Source of the DNA: Plantago major | Lineage: Eukaryota; Streptophyta; Magnoliopsida; Lamiales; Plantaginaceae | Assembly: GCA_026545765.1 (NCBI GenBank) | Contig: CM048839.1 | Coordinates: 24,056,566-24,120,565, forward strand | DNA length: 64,000 nt | Direction: 5' to 3' | Shown here: in pieces, positions 37,067 to 47,302 of the stretch | Numbering within the stretch: position 1 is the stretch's first letter | How the letters are laid out: each line of letters starts with the position of its first letter | The notes under the pieces: generated by a model | Told to the model about the DNA's origin: nothing | Database searches by the model: none | The model's input: only the letters and a program-made list of their open reading frames with translations | Made by a program: the position numbers and the translations under genes

Positions 37067-38085
37067 GGTTTTGCAAAAGAGTAGCCTGATTGAACAATCA
37101 GCAAAGCAAATGGTTAGAACTTTGAAGTTGTAATAGACCCGTTCAAGTCTCTCCATTAGTAATAATGTCACTTAAATATGATTACTTAAGCTTAATGTTG
37201 TATTGGATTGGTGGTGTAGCTAGGTTTAGTTAGTGTGCTAGCTACCTAGCTTTATTAACGAATGATATGATTATGTTGTCACTTATCAGACAACTTTTTG
37301 GTTCATATCGTATCTTTAAAGAACTGGCACATATTTACTAGATACAAATATCACACATTAGTATTAACATATTTGATGTAAAATTTATACAGATGTATTA
37401 AATACACAATATTTAATACTAAACATTTAAATGTTTATGACACTATAAACATAGTAAAAGTTTGTAATTAGAAGTGGAGAAAATTGGTGAAATGGAAAGG
37501 GTACCAAACAAGTTGTGTAAAAAGGCAGAGAAAGAAAGATGCCAAAGGAATGTTGGATATGAGACACACAAGGTGTGGCTTGAGTAGATATGGATATAAA
37601 TAAGCTGCCAAAGCAAGAAAGTAAACGATATAAAATAATCAACTTATACTAATCCCAATTTCGGATGAATTTAAGTGGGATTGAAATGATTAACGATGGA
37701 CGAAACTTCCATGAAAGTTTGGCTTGGTCCTATTCGTTCTTTTACTCATTTCACGGTGGGTCGTTTAGAAATAGTTTGAGGAGTTTTAATGAATAGTATA
37801 AAAAGAGTAGCGCAATAGTAAAAATATAAAACTTATACTCCCCCATGCCCCGTCCGACCCGACGTTGTCCATTTAATTTTCATTAACTTTTCTTAATATT
37901 AATTTTTAAGTGGTAAGGAGGTAAGAAAGTCTCGAGTTCGAGTCTTATGGAAGCCGCCCTCTAAAACAGTCTCTGAAAGTGCTCGGCTGAATTAGTCGCA
38001 TGTAGCGGATACCAGTGATAAATCGAAAAGAAAAAATAGACTACAAACCAATGAAGGTTTTTAGACATTTTAGTTAAAAATTAAA

Positions 38086-38139
<54 letters not shown>

Positions 38140-38500
38140 TGGATCGGATATAATCATTGGATTTTTAGATTTATTAATTGAAATTCGAAAATTTAAAAAA
38201 TCTTAATTCAAAATTAGTAGATCCGAAGTTTTAGGATCGTTATGGTTCAGATCGGAATACCGAATTTTCAGATCGATTTTTCTGATCTAAGCAACTATAC
38301 CCACCCTTACAATCGACTAACCTTGATCGGCGGAGATGGGTTCGACGTATTTCAGACGGCGCACCTGTTTTTCCCTATCAAAACAGACTATTTTCCAATC
38401 TCCACCGTCGATATCCAAAGACTGACGAGTCTTCTAACTCCAGTCAATTTTTTCATTGTGATCCAGCGGCTGAATTAACATGTTACATTGTTTAAAATCT
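37067..38500. other. sulfate transporter 5' flank and spacer
   Basis: Upstream region of the minus-strand transporter. A possible 3' splice site (caatcag) about 20 bp above the start codon suggests an intron in the leader. An (AT)n microsatellite lies at 38089-38134 and a fragment with a Stowaway-like start near 37838. No gene seen. Confidence 0.45.
38089..38134. repeat. (AT)n microsatellite
   Basis: About 23 uninterrupted AT units. Confidence 0.95.
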
Positions 38501-38527
38501 ATTTTCTACCGAGAGAAACTGTGTCCA

Positions 38528-40690
38528 TGACTAGCAACAGGGATTTAAGTACTGCAATTGGACTTATTGTGAGAAGTCATGCTGATATTGGAAAGGATAC
38601 TAGTTGGGAAATGGTCGGTAACAAGAACTTTTGCTACAAAAGACTACTTGTAAGTTAATCTACTGCTCTTGTTCTTCTTCCTACTTAATTACCAAAATCG
38701 AAGTTACGCTTGCATTTATTTTGCTTCTAAGGTATATTCTATACTCTTAAAGTCATCATGTACTTAACTGAACGAATCTTGTTTTCCAGCAATGGTTTGA
38801 TATTGAAGATGTGCATACTCATAGAGTCCAATCCCATTCTGAGCCAGAAGTTCCAACGTTCTTATATATGCTGGAAAAATTATTTGCATAGGGCATACGG
38901 GTCTTTAAAAAGAAAAAGGCATTAATCCCAGGACCAAATCACCAAGAAATTATGTATATATCCTTGGATAAGTGGCAATCTGCGTGTGACTTCATTGAGG
39001 ATCTGAGCTATAAGGTTACTAAAATATCATTACACATTTGTCTTTGTTGCGTACATACTAAACTCTATTGGTTTTTGCTTAGAGTTTACTTTCTGGAAAC
39101 TTTTTCATTATGTTGTTGTTGTGATATCCATTGACATATTAATTATTGCTTTAAATTACTTGGGAAGAGTTTTTTTTTTTTTTTTTTGGTGATAGTGGAA
39201 AAGTTGACAAATTAGCCGTACTTGAAATTTTCATTTGTTTCTAGTATTGGAAGTATTAGGTTTTTTTTCCTTCAGAACCTAGAGTGTTAGTGCCTTACTA
39301 AAATAATTAATTGTTATTTGTCTTAATTATATGCATGTCTTTGAATGTATTTAGATGGTTGTTTCATTTGGTTTTAATGTGCATTATTGTTTATCTTTTT
39401 ACTTGTCCCAAATTGGATGGATCTTGTTGTGTGATGATCATTTTGTCGTGGATTATCTTTTTGGAGTTGGAAAAATAATTGAGTAATTTGTATTGGCACT
39501 GAGGACATGTATAAACTAAACATATATTGCGTTTTACCCAAATTTGGCATCATCTACATGTATATCGTCTCGTGCGTGAAATGTTCTCATGTTTCTATTT
39601 TTCCGAGTATAACTCCATTGCCTTTGTTGAAATGGTGAAAATCATCAAAAGTATGTAACTTTTACGATACTTGCAGAAAAGATCAGGAATTAACAAAGAA
39701 AATCGCAAGAAGAAACTATTCGATCACTAGTCAGGAAGAACACCTTTCTTTTGTCGATACAAGGAAATTGTATGGTCCTTTTTAATAATTGTATGATGCC
39801 CAATTTATCAACTCATGTGGTAAATGTATAGTGTTATTGATTTCTAATTACATATCATTTTATTCTTTCATCTTATTGTGTGTTACTTAAATTTTTTAAC
39901 TTGCCTATGAAGGAAGAGAAAAGTGAGATTGAGCTTTTCAAAATAACCTATTCCAGCAATGGTGTATTTGTGAATTGTGATGCGGAGGATAAATACGTGA
40001 GTAATTTTTGTTTAGCTTATTCTTGTTGATACCTTTTATAGCTTTATGAATTTTGATTTGACATCAAATACTTTGTAGAATGCGATGGTTGATATGCATA
40101 ATGATTTAGTAGAAGCTGGATACGATGACAATGGTGATTTTGATGAGGGGTATGATAGTTGTTGATGTACTTGGCCATAAGTCTGGATACATAAAAGGAA
40201 TGGGCTATGGTTTAGAGTATGTTCGTGGGGAAACATCGAAATCCGTTGCCGAAATTGATTTGAAAGAAAAACTTTTGGAGTTGGACGCCACCAACGAGAA
40301 GATTGCTAATCTTACTTATCTTTGTGGTGAACAACAAAAATCTTTGGACTCCATGAAAATTATGATGTCCAAGATGCAAGAGGCAATCGAGAACTTGCTA
40401 GGCATCACTCCTGATTTGTTTACTGGTAAGTATTTTATTCTTAGTTCACTACTTGGATTCTACAAGAATTACTCTTTCAGATTTATTAATTATTGTTTTA
40501 GATGTATTTAATATCTTGATGGTTGCATTTGCATGCTGAGGATGTTAATTCATTTCAATTTTGTCATCTCATAGTTAAGATACTTATTCTTATTTATCGT
40601 TTATACATGTAGATGGCACTTCGGATGATATTGGTGGAGATAATATATTGATGAAGAACTTTAGAATTTACCTGGAGAAACTAAAGCCCA
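38528..40690 (+). pseudogene. remnant of a plant En/Spm (CACTA) transposon protein gene
   Basis: Exon-like pieces on the plus strand fit a plant Transposase_24 (Ptta/En_Spm) protein. KENRKKKLFDH followed by a Gly-Arg-Thr-Pro-Phe segment lies near 39690-39740. An exon at 39907-39998 (KSEIELFKITYSSNG) ends in GT. A segment starts at 40079, and near 40150-40200 the motif VLGHKSGYIKGMGYG, typical of this family, is followed by a coiled-coil tail (LLELDATNEKIANL...). Stops and a frameshift interrupt it, for example around 40160, and an earlier stop sits near 38889. It is probably the internal gene of the CACTA element whose end is at 41727. Confidence 0.6.
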
Positions 40691-41198
40691 CCATTATTGG
40701 CACATTTTTATGAATGTGAATGATATACATAGATGTGTTCGCTTTATTATGTAGCCATTTCGTTAGTTCTTTTTAGTTTGGATAATTTATGACATGTTCC
40801 ATCTCATTTATTTGGACTAATTATTCAAGGTGACCAAGTACTTATTGAATTTATTTAAATTATTCATATTAGCAAATGACTTGAATAGAGTGTTCTAATT
40901 TTTCATTAATGAAATATATTATTATTTTATTTTATTTAATCCTCTTCTTCCTGCTCCTAGATGTATTCTCTGTTTATGGTAATTAATAATGTGCTTCAGC
41001 AAGAATTAGATGAACTCCTGTCTTATAATCTTGTAATTGTCTTTCCTATTATTGACTTAACTCATAATTAATTATAGTTGTTGGGTCTGGAGGATTGGAG
41101 TATACCAGTGGCGATACTAGTACATACCTATTATATTCATGGGCCATCATTAGTTGACTCCTTTTCAATTGGTTATTATGCAATTTGGATATGAACGA

Positions 41199-41199
41199 G

Positions 41200-41237
<38 letters not shown>

Positions 41238-41243
41238 TATATA
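41199..41243. repeat. compound (AT)n(AC)n microsatellite
   Basis: Runs of at, then ac, then at again. Confidence 0.9.
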
Positions 41244-41303
41244 TTGTAATGATTTTATTTTTGTCACAAATTTTAATATTTTTCGTCATAATAAATTTGG
41301 TTT

Positions 41304-41535
41304 ATGTGAGGAATTATATGCAAAAGTGACGAAAATATATCCCCCTTGAGAAACAAAACGTGACAAAACAATTGAATAATGTGAGGAATTATTTGTAAAA
41401 GTGACAAAAATATTTCCCCATTGAGCAACAAAACGTGACGAAACAATTGTATATTGTGAAGAATTATTTGTAAAATGTGACGAAAATATTTCCCCCTTGA
41501 GCAACAAAATTACGTGACGAAACAATTGGATCTTG
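41304..41535. repeat. subterminal repeat array of the CACTA element
   Basis: Three direct copies of about 75 bp start with gtgaggaattatttgtaaaa-like sequence and contain gagcaacaaaacgtgacga. A partial fourth follows. Arrays of short subterminal repeats next to the terminus are where CACTA transposases bind. Confidence 0.75.
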
Positions 41536-41727
41536 TGAGGATTATATTTGTCACCGTAACTGTGTTTCTTGTGACGAACAAAATCCTCCTCACGTCAAAG
41601 CTATTGTGAGGGTGTTATGGTGACAAGCCTGTGACAAAGTTTTTTCGTCACAATAGTGTTTTCGTGAGGAAAAATTTACTTTTTGTGACAAAAAAATTCG
41701 TCACCGTAAATGTTTTTTCTTGTAGTG

Positions 41728-42150
41728 AAATTTAACCCTTCTTCTTCCACCATCTTCCCCACCACACCACCATCTCTAACCACCGTTTTCCACCACCACC
41801 ACCTCCACCTTCTTTCTCCCTCCATCTTCTTTAAAAAAAAGCTCCGATCGTAGCTATGTACTGCTCCGGGTGGAGCTGTGTTGACCCAGATCTGGAGCTG
41901 TAAAATAGCTCCGCGGAGCTCTTTTATGAAGAAGATGAAGGAGGGAGGAAGAAGATGGAGGTTGGAGGTGGTGGAAATGGTGGTTAGAGGTTGTGGAAGA
42001 TGGTTGGAGATGGTGGGGGTTATTTTGTGGTTTTATTAAAGTTTAGGAGAATGATTTGGGTCAATAATGTAATTTATAAAATATTTGAGTCTAATGTGTA
42101 GTAAAATGAAACTTGTAAATTGCAATTGAGTCCAATTCATTTCCTTTTCC
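41728..42150. mobile_element. partial MULE relative next to the CACTA end
   Basis: The piece has the same make-up as the MULEs at 4945-5931 and 45013-46019: pyrimidine-rich stretch, then the words agctccg, ggagctgt and agctccgcggagct, then a right arm with gagtctaatgtgtag. Its left arm is missing; the CACTA end abuts it exactly where the left part should be, so the CACTA element may have inserted into it. Confidence 0.5.
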
Positions 42151-42159
42151 ATTTAAATT

Positions 42160-43477
42160 GGATCAATTACATATGGTACCCCTGTTAGACACCTCTCGCT
42201 CATCTAGATCCCTGTTAGTTTAACAATTACATCCAGGTCCAAAAAGCTGAAAATCCGTTGACCAACTTATTTGCTACTGTAACTTATGTTGGAACCAAAC
42301 AAGGCCTTAGCTAAATTTCTTAAAATTGATCAAAGTCCCATCTTCTTCTCAGATATGTTCTTCTTATCATCTTCTTCTCTGATCTTCTCCTTCTTCTTTA
42401 TTATCTCCTCCTCCTTCGTATTATCTTCTTCTTCTTCTTCTTCTCCGATCACTAACCTGAGGGCTTCCAATATTTTGATTAATTCGTGATGGGTTTCGAG
42501 TTTTAGAGAGCTGAGGCGGCTCAAGGGAAGGCACAACCACCACCTCAATCACTTTTGCGGTGAATTCTTCTTCCGGCTGAGCTCCTTCAGCCGCATTCAC
42601 CGACAGACCGTCGGTTTCCTTATCATTCGGCTTCTTCTCCGAATCGCCGCCGCCCATGGATTGAATGCCATTATACAGACAAAGAAACAGCATACTTACA
42701 GACTTAACACGCCCAAAAAGCTTGGAATCCGAGATCAGATCCTTCATTCTAGCAGTCCTAGGATGATGATACCACATATTGGCATCCATAAATTGCACTC
42801 CATTGTCATCACACGCTTGGAGCATTTCGTCGAGCACCTTAACGACAATGGCAGTAGGCTTCTCCAGCACCAAATGCTTGCCTTTTTGAGCAGCCATCAC
42901 CGCCCATCTTCTTTGTCTTAATTGAGTTTGGTTGACGATTGAATTTGATTTTGAAAAACCATGGACTGAACTGAATGTTTTAGAAACTTGAAACCCTTGC
43001 TTTTGAGAATTAGAGTTATACAAGGACTTGATTGTAGAACTGAATTATTTTAGAAACTTCCAGTTTCTTTCTGTTCGACCCATATATAGTTTCTAAATTT
43101 TCAATTAAGTCTAGAAATTTTGAAGAAGATTATAGTTAAATTCTAGAAATTATATTATTTATTTATTTATAATTTTTAATATTTTTAAGAATGAACTTTT
43201 AGTTCCAAGGACCCGAATGAAGAAGTTTAGAAACTTAAGCGAGAATTTAATTTTGTTCAAGGACTTGAGTTGTAAATGGGTTGTTTGGCCATTTCTAAAA
43301 TTTGATATTTGAATTGGGGTAAAAATGTCTTTTCCAGATTTTAATTCGCGAAAAGTCAAATTCGTGGACCTAGATGTAATTGATTTATATCGCTATGGAT
43401 TTTAGATGTTATTCTTTGTCTAACAGGGATCCAAATGTAATAATGAAATCTAAGAGGGGTGTCAGGTGTAATTTGCC
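42160..43477. mobile_element. Pack-MULE carrying host gene fragments
   Basis: A perfect 9-bp target duplication ATTTAAATT (42151-42159, 43478-43486) flanks inverted ends: GGATCAATTACATATGGTAC at the left and, inverted from the right, GGCAAATTACACCTGACACC, both continuing CCCCT.TTAGA. The terminus matches that of the MULE at 4945. No transposase is present. The interior holds an exon of an oxidoreductase gene and a second coding-like fragment. MULEs with captured gene pieces are called Pack-MULEs. Confidence 0.85.
42421..43023 (-). pseudogene. chimeric frame with captured Gfo/Idh/MocA oxidoreductase exon
   Basis: An open frame of 200 codons. Its middle, from the Trp codon at 42906 to 42700, matches the plant Gfo/Idh/MocA oxidoreductase family (At4g09670-like): AAQKGKHLVLEKPTA contains the EKP motif of the family, and GVQFMDANMWYHHPRTARMK follows. 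The family protein is about 360 residues; only about 69 are here. At 42699 the exon is followed by GTAAGT, the old splice donor, and the frame runs on through about 40 bp of former intron. It then enters a second piece at 42658 (MGGGDSEKKPNDKETDG...), which I do not recognise. The codons before 42906 come from MULE arm sequence. It cannot be an active oxidoreductase; whether it is transcribed is unknown. Confidence 0.8.
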
Positions 43478-43486
43478 ATTTAAATT

Positions 43487-45004
43487 TTAGTTGGTCAACT
43501 TAAAAAAATAGATTTTGAACTTGGATGTAATCATTTGAGATCAGGGGTTGAATCTGTACATAATTAGCTCGAATTTAAGGGTACCTTACGTAATTCGTCC
43601 AATAAATAATATTCGTCAATCATTTAAGAAAACAAAATAAAACAAATGGGCCTCCCTCTTCTTCATATACGGCCACCCCCAAACATACTTAGGGATTGGC
43701 TTGTGGGCTCGCGTGATACAACGGGCTCATCAATATCTTTATATCACCAACTGTTTAGATGTATTTTATGATTTTACACGAAACATTAACTAACTATTGT
43801 TACCGAAATGATTTTTATGTTCTCATAGTCTGTAAGGGTGCTTCATTTTTCACTTAAAAGGGAACGAACCATACTTCCTAATTAAAACTAGTATAATCTT
43901 TTAAACAATATCAATAGTTATTTTATTAGTGAACATTTCATACCACATGAACTGTATGATATCACCACGTACTTATACATTCAGTTCCCTTACTACTCGA
44001 CCATTTTATAAGTCACAGGGGCTTAGATTATTTTGACAATGTTAACATTTACACCTACACCGTGTACCTGAGTGGTGCATTGTCGCACCTGCACCTACAT
44101 TCCCCATTATATTCTGTACTTAGGACAAGTGGTAGGATACTGTGTTCAAGTCTTTGGAAAACAACAATAGTTGAATTTTTATTACTAGTATTAGTATATT
44201 TTTCGATCACATCATGTCTCCGTGTAAATTGTAATCTAATGATTGCAAACCAACAAGTAAACGTATTAAATAAGCCATTATCAACTCGTAATAACATACT
44301 TACTTAGAACAGAGAATAATATCCGCTCGATCGTAAATTTAACTTCATAAAAGTATTATGTAAAACTTCGAGGGTTTATCCCGTGCACATTAAAATAGCA
44401 TCATATGATTCAACATAAAATTTCATTCCCTACACTTAAATCACATCCTTTTCGGATTCAATGCTTCCAAAATGTAAACAACATGCGAGATCTATGCAAA
44501 TTTTGTTGCATGTAAATGTAATGTGTTTCTAAGGATAGTTTTTCACTTTGCTGAATCATATTTCAGTGGATATGTAAGTCAGCAAACTGATAAACATTAC
44601 ATTGACACATTAAATCTAAATGGGAGCCGTTAACCCCGTAGGTTCGATCTAACAACTCGTTGACTTGAACCATTACTGAACACAAACACGTACTATTACA
44701 TTTTCAATGTACAATAAAAGTATAGCAATCCATCCGTGTGGATAAGTGCAATATTATCCAGTGCCCGTAAAAACATATTGAGTTCGCGTATAAAGTGAGT
44801 GCAATTACGAAATTACCAAGTGCAGGTTTGTAGTTATACTAATTAAAGTACGGCAGTATATACTCCCTCAGTTGTAGAGAACTTTATATATTAAAGTTGA
44901 CGTGCAATTTATGTGAAAAATTAAAATAAATAATAAAATAAAATGTAGTTAAAAATGTACTTTCAGTGACAAAATGTATAATTCGTGTGTAAAAGTAAGA
45001 TTGA
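43487..45004. other. intergenic, between two MULEs
   Basis: No gene recognised. A fragment starting tactccctcagttg near 44864 resembles a decayed Stowaway-like end. Confidence 0.45.
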
Positions 45005-45012
45005 TTATTATT

Positions 45013-46019
45013 GGGAAAATTTCATATATCCCCTACTAGATGCCCTCTTCTCAGATTAGTCCCTTCTAGTTCTAGATTCAAATATCTGTCAACAATTATA
45101 TATAAGTCCAAATGGTCAACTCTGTGATGACATGAACTATGGTTTTGCTGATGTGGTTTACCATTAGGTGGTTGGACTATTAAATTGATTTTTTGATTTT
45201 CTTAAATTATATTTAATTAATTATTTATTTTACCATGGACCTATATGTAATTTAACGTTTCAAACATTTGCATTTTTCTTGCCAACTTCTATTTCATTAC
45301 AGAATAATCCCAATCGATTTTTAGATAACTCCCCAACTTCTATTTCATTACAAAATAACCCCTTAAAACTCATAATTTCCAAACACAAACACCAATAACC
45401 TAAGGCCCATTTCAAACTTTAAAAAAGCTTGAAATGGATCTCCCAAGAGACCCATAATAGCTCCGATCGGAGCTCCATTAATGGAGCTCCAATCGGAGCT
45501 TCAAAACAGTTCCAATGGAGCTGCTTTATACAGCTCCATTGGAGCTGTCCGATGGAGCTTTATAACAGCTCTGATCAGCTCCCACCGGAACAGCTCCGGT
45601 GGAAGCATTTTTTGAGCTCCGATTGGAGCTCCAATGGAGGTCAATGTATGTCCAATCGGAGCTCTATTAATTGTATATAAATCGGTGTCTTTGCGTGTTA
45701 GTGGTGGTAGATATTTGGAGGTGGTGGTGGTGGGTAAAGATTTGAGGAGGAGGAGGAGAAGAAGAAATAATGGAGATGAAGAAGATGCAAGGAAGAAGGG
45801 GATCTTTTTTATTTTCCTCTTTTAATATTTAACACTTTACTTTCTCTATTTTAGTTTTTCAATTCTTTTTCCACTTGGACAACAAATATTCCACATAGAT
45901 AGTGGTTTTATCCTTGGTCAAACTTGAATGGCGGTTTTGGACCTAGGTGTAATAAATCAAACAATAGGGACTAATGTGTAATTGTAAGATCTAGTAGGGG
46001 TATTATATAAAATTCACCC
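45013..46019. mobile_element. non-autonomous MULE-like element with AGCTCC word array
   Basis: A perfect 8-bp duplication TTATTATT flanks it at 45005-45012 and 46020-46027. The ends are inverted: GGGAAAATTTCATATATCCC and, from the right, GGGTGAATTTTATATAATAC, both followed by CCCTACTAGAT or a close variant. The arms also share attagtccct. The interior (45455-45665) is an array of gagctccgatcggagctc-type palindromes and agctccattggagct variants. No coding capacity. By arms and interior it belongs with the elements at 4945 and 41728. Confidence 0.78.
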
Positions 46020-46027
46020 TTATTATT

Positions 46028-47302
46028 TATTTAGTGTGGGATAGATCTATTCACTTTATAATAATATATAAAGTTTTGTAAAACGATTAAAAATAATAAA
46101 TGTATAAAATTATATCTCTATGTGCCTTACGTTGGAGTACGCATCTTAACAAGCAAGGAATGTGCTTTCTTCGATCTTTAGACATTTAAAATCTAGTCAA
46201 TGAGAATAAAAGAAAAACAAAACAAACAAGAAGGTATAAAATACAACCAAGTGAACCAACTATGTTAGAATTTAGAAAGACTTTGGCCCGAAGCATATTA
46301 CAGAATAAAAAGAACTTAAGCTAAAAATCAACTATTCATTGGTCATCAACTAGTCAATGTATATTAAGCTAAAATCAAGCAAACAATATTTTGGACAAAT
46401 TATAATGTAGTCAGAAGTCTGAAATATAAACACCCATTTATCAGCAATCATCTTCACGCAACCACTCATCTATTTTAACATAATTTTTAAGAAAGAAATT
46501 CGTTTATTTATATTGCAAATTGTAAAATACTACCCCTTCCGATCCATTAATTATAAATTCTTAAATTCCAACTTTATTGAGATTTATGGAAAATTAATAA
46601 TATTAATATGTGAATGGTATTTTAATGATGTAATTGGGTGATAAAAAGCATAAAGCGATGCAAAAATAATGTACGAGAACAAGAGATAGTTGCCATATAC
46701 TCCCTCCGTTTCACTAAAAGTATTACAATTTTCCGTTTTGGGTGTTTCACTAAAATTGATAAATTTCATTTTATGAAAATTAATTTTATAATAAAACTCA
46801 TTTCTAACTACACATTTTCAGGCGCACATGTACTTTTCCACTTAAATTTACGATTCTATAAAGAAAAACTGAAAGTCACCCCCTTAAGTCTCGTAAATAA
46901 GATCTCTTAAAAGCTTCTATTACTTCAGTATAAAACGCATTTTAACAGCTTACCATTCTTTCCATCAGTCAAAAAAAAAAAAAAAAAAAAAGTTAAATGC
47001 CAAAACAGTGTACAAAAATAATTATGAGAAAGCTGAATAGAACACAAGATGTGCCATATAAGTCATCCAGAAGAAGACTTCAATGTCGGGTTCGCAAAAA
47101 TCGACAAGTCCTCTAGTGAATAACGAAAGGGACTTGAACAATAGAGTGACCAGAGACCTGGGGAAGATCAGGTAACTACTATTAACCATAAGTCCATTCC
47201 TGCAGAGATGGTGTACAGAGAGAATGAACAAGATAAGCTTAAAGACAAGCTTAACAAAGTTTAATGAGACAAGGCATTCAGGAACGATCTTGTTACCTGG
47301 GT
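46028..47302. other. intergenic downstream of the SUMO-like-domain gene
   Basis: AT-rich. A Stowaway-like start (ctccctccgtttcactaaaa) near 46700 marks a MITE fragment without a matching right end. A run of about 22 A ends near 46990. No gene. Confidence 0.45.

Larger units (their letters stand above)
41040..41727 (-). mobile_element. CACTA (En/Spm) element, one end
   Basis: Read on the minus strand from 41727 the terminus is CACTACAAGAAAAAACATTT, the classical CACTA inverted-repeat end, followed by the subterminal array at 41304-41535 and further gtgacga-type words. The opposite terminus was not found, so the element is truncated or reaches back through the 38.5-40.7 kb gene remnant; the coordinate 41040 is only the part that I can describe as element-like. 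Confidence 0.75.

Noticed and set aside
36740..37171. Upstream ATG at 37171 as the sulfate transporter start
   Set aside because: It adds 35 residues unlike the family and crosses a likely splice acceptor; the start at 37066 matches group-1 transporters.
45429..45680. Open frame over the AGCTCC array as a protein gene
   Set aside because: The frame exists because the repeats lack stops; composition follows the DNA words, and it lies wholly inside a MULE.
46699..46930. Complete Stowaway MITE
   Set aside because: Only the left terminus ctccctccgtttc is clear; no inverted right end with TA was found.
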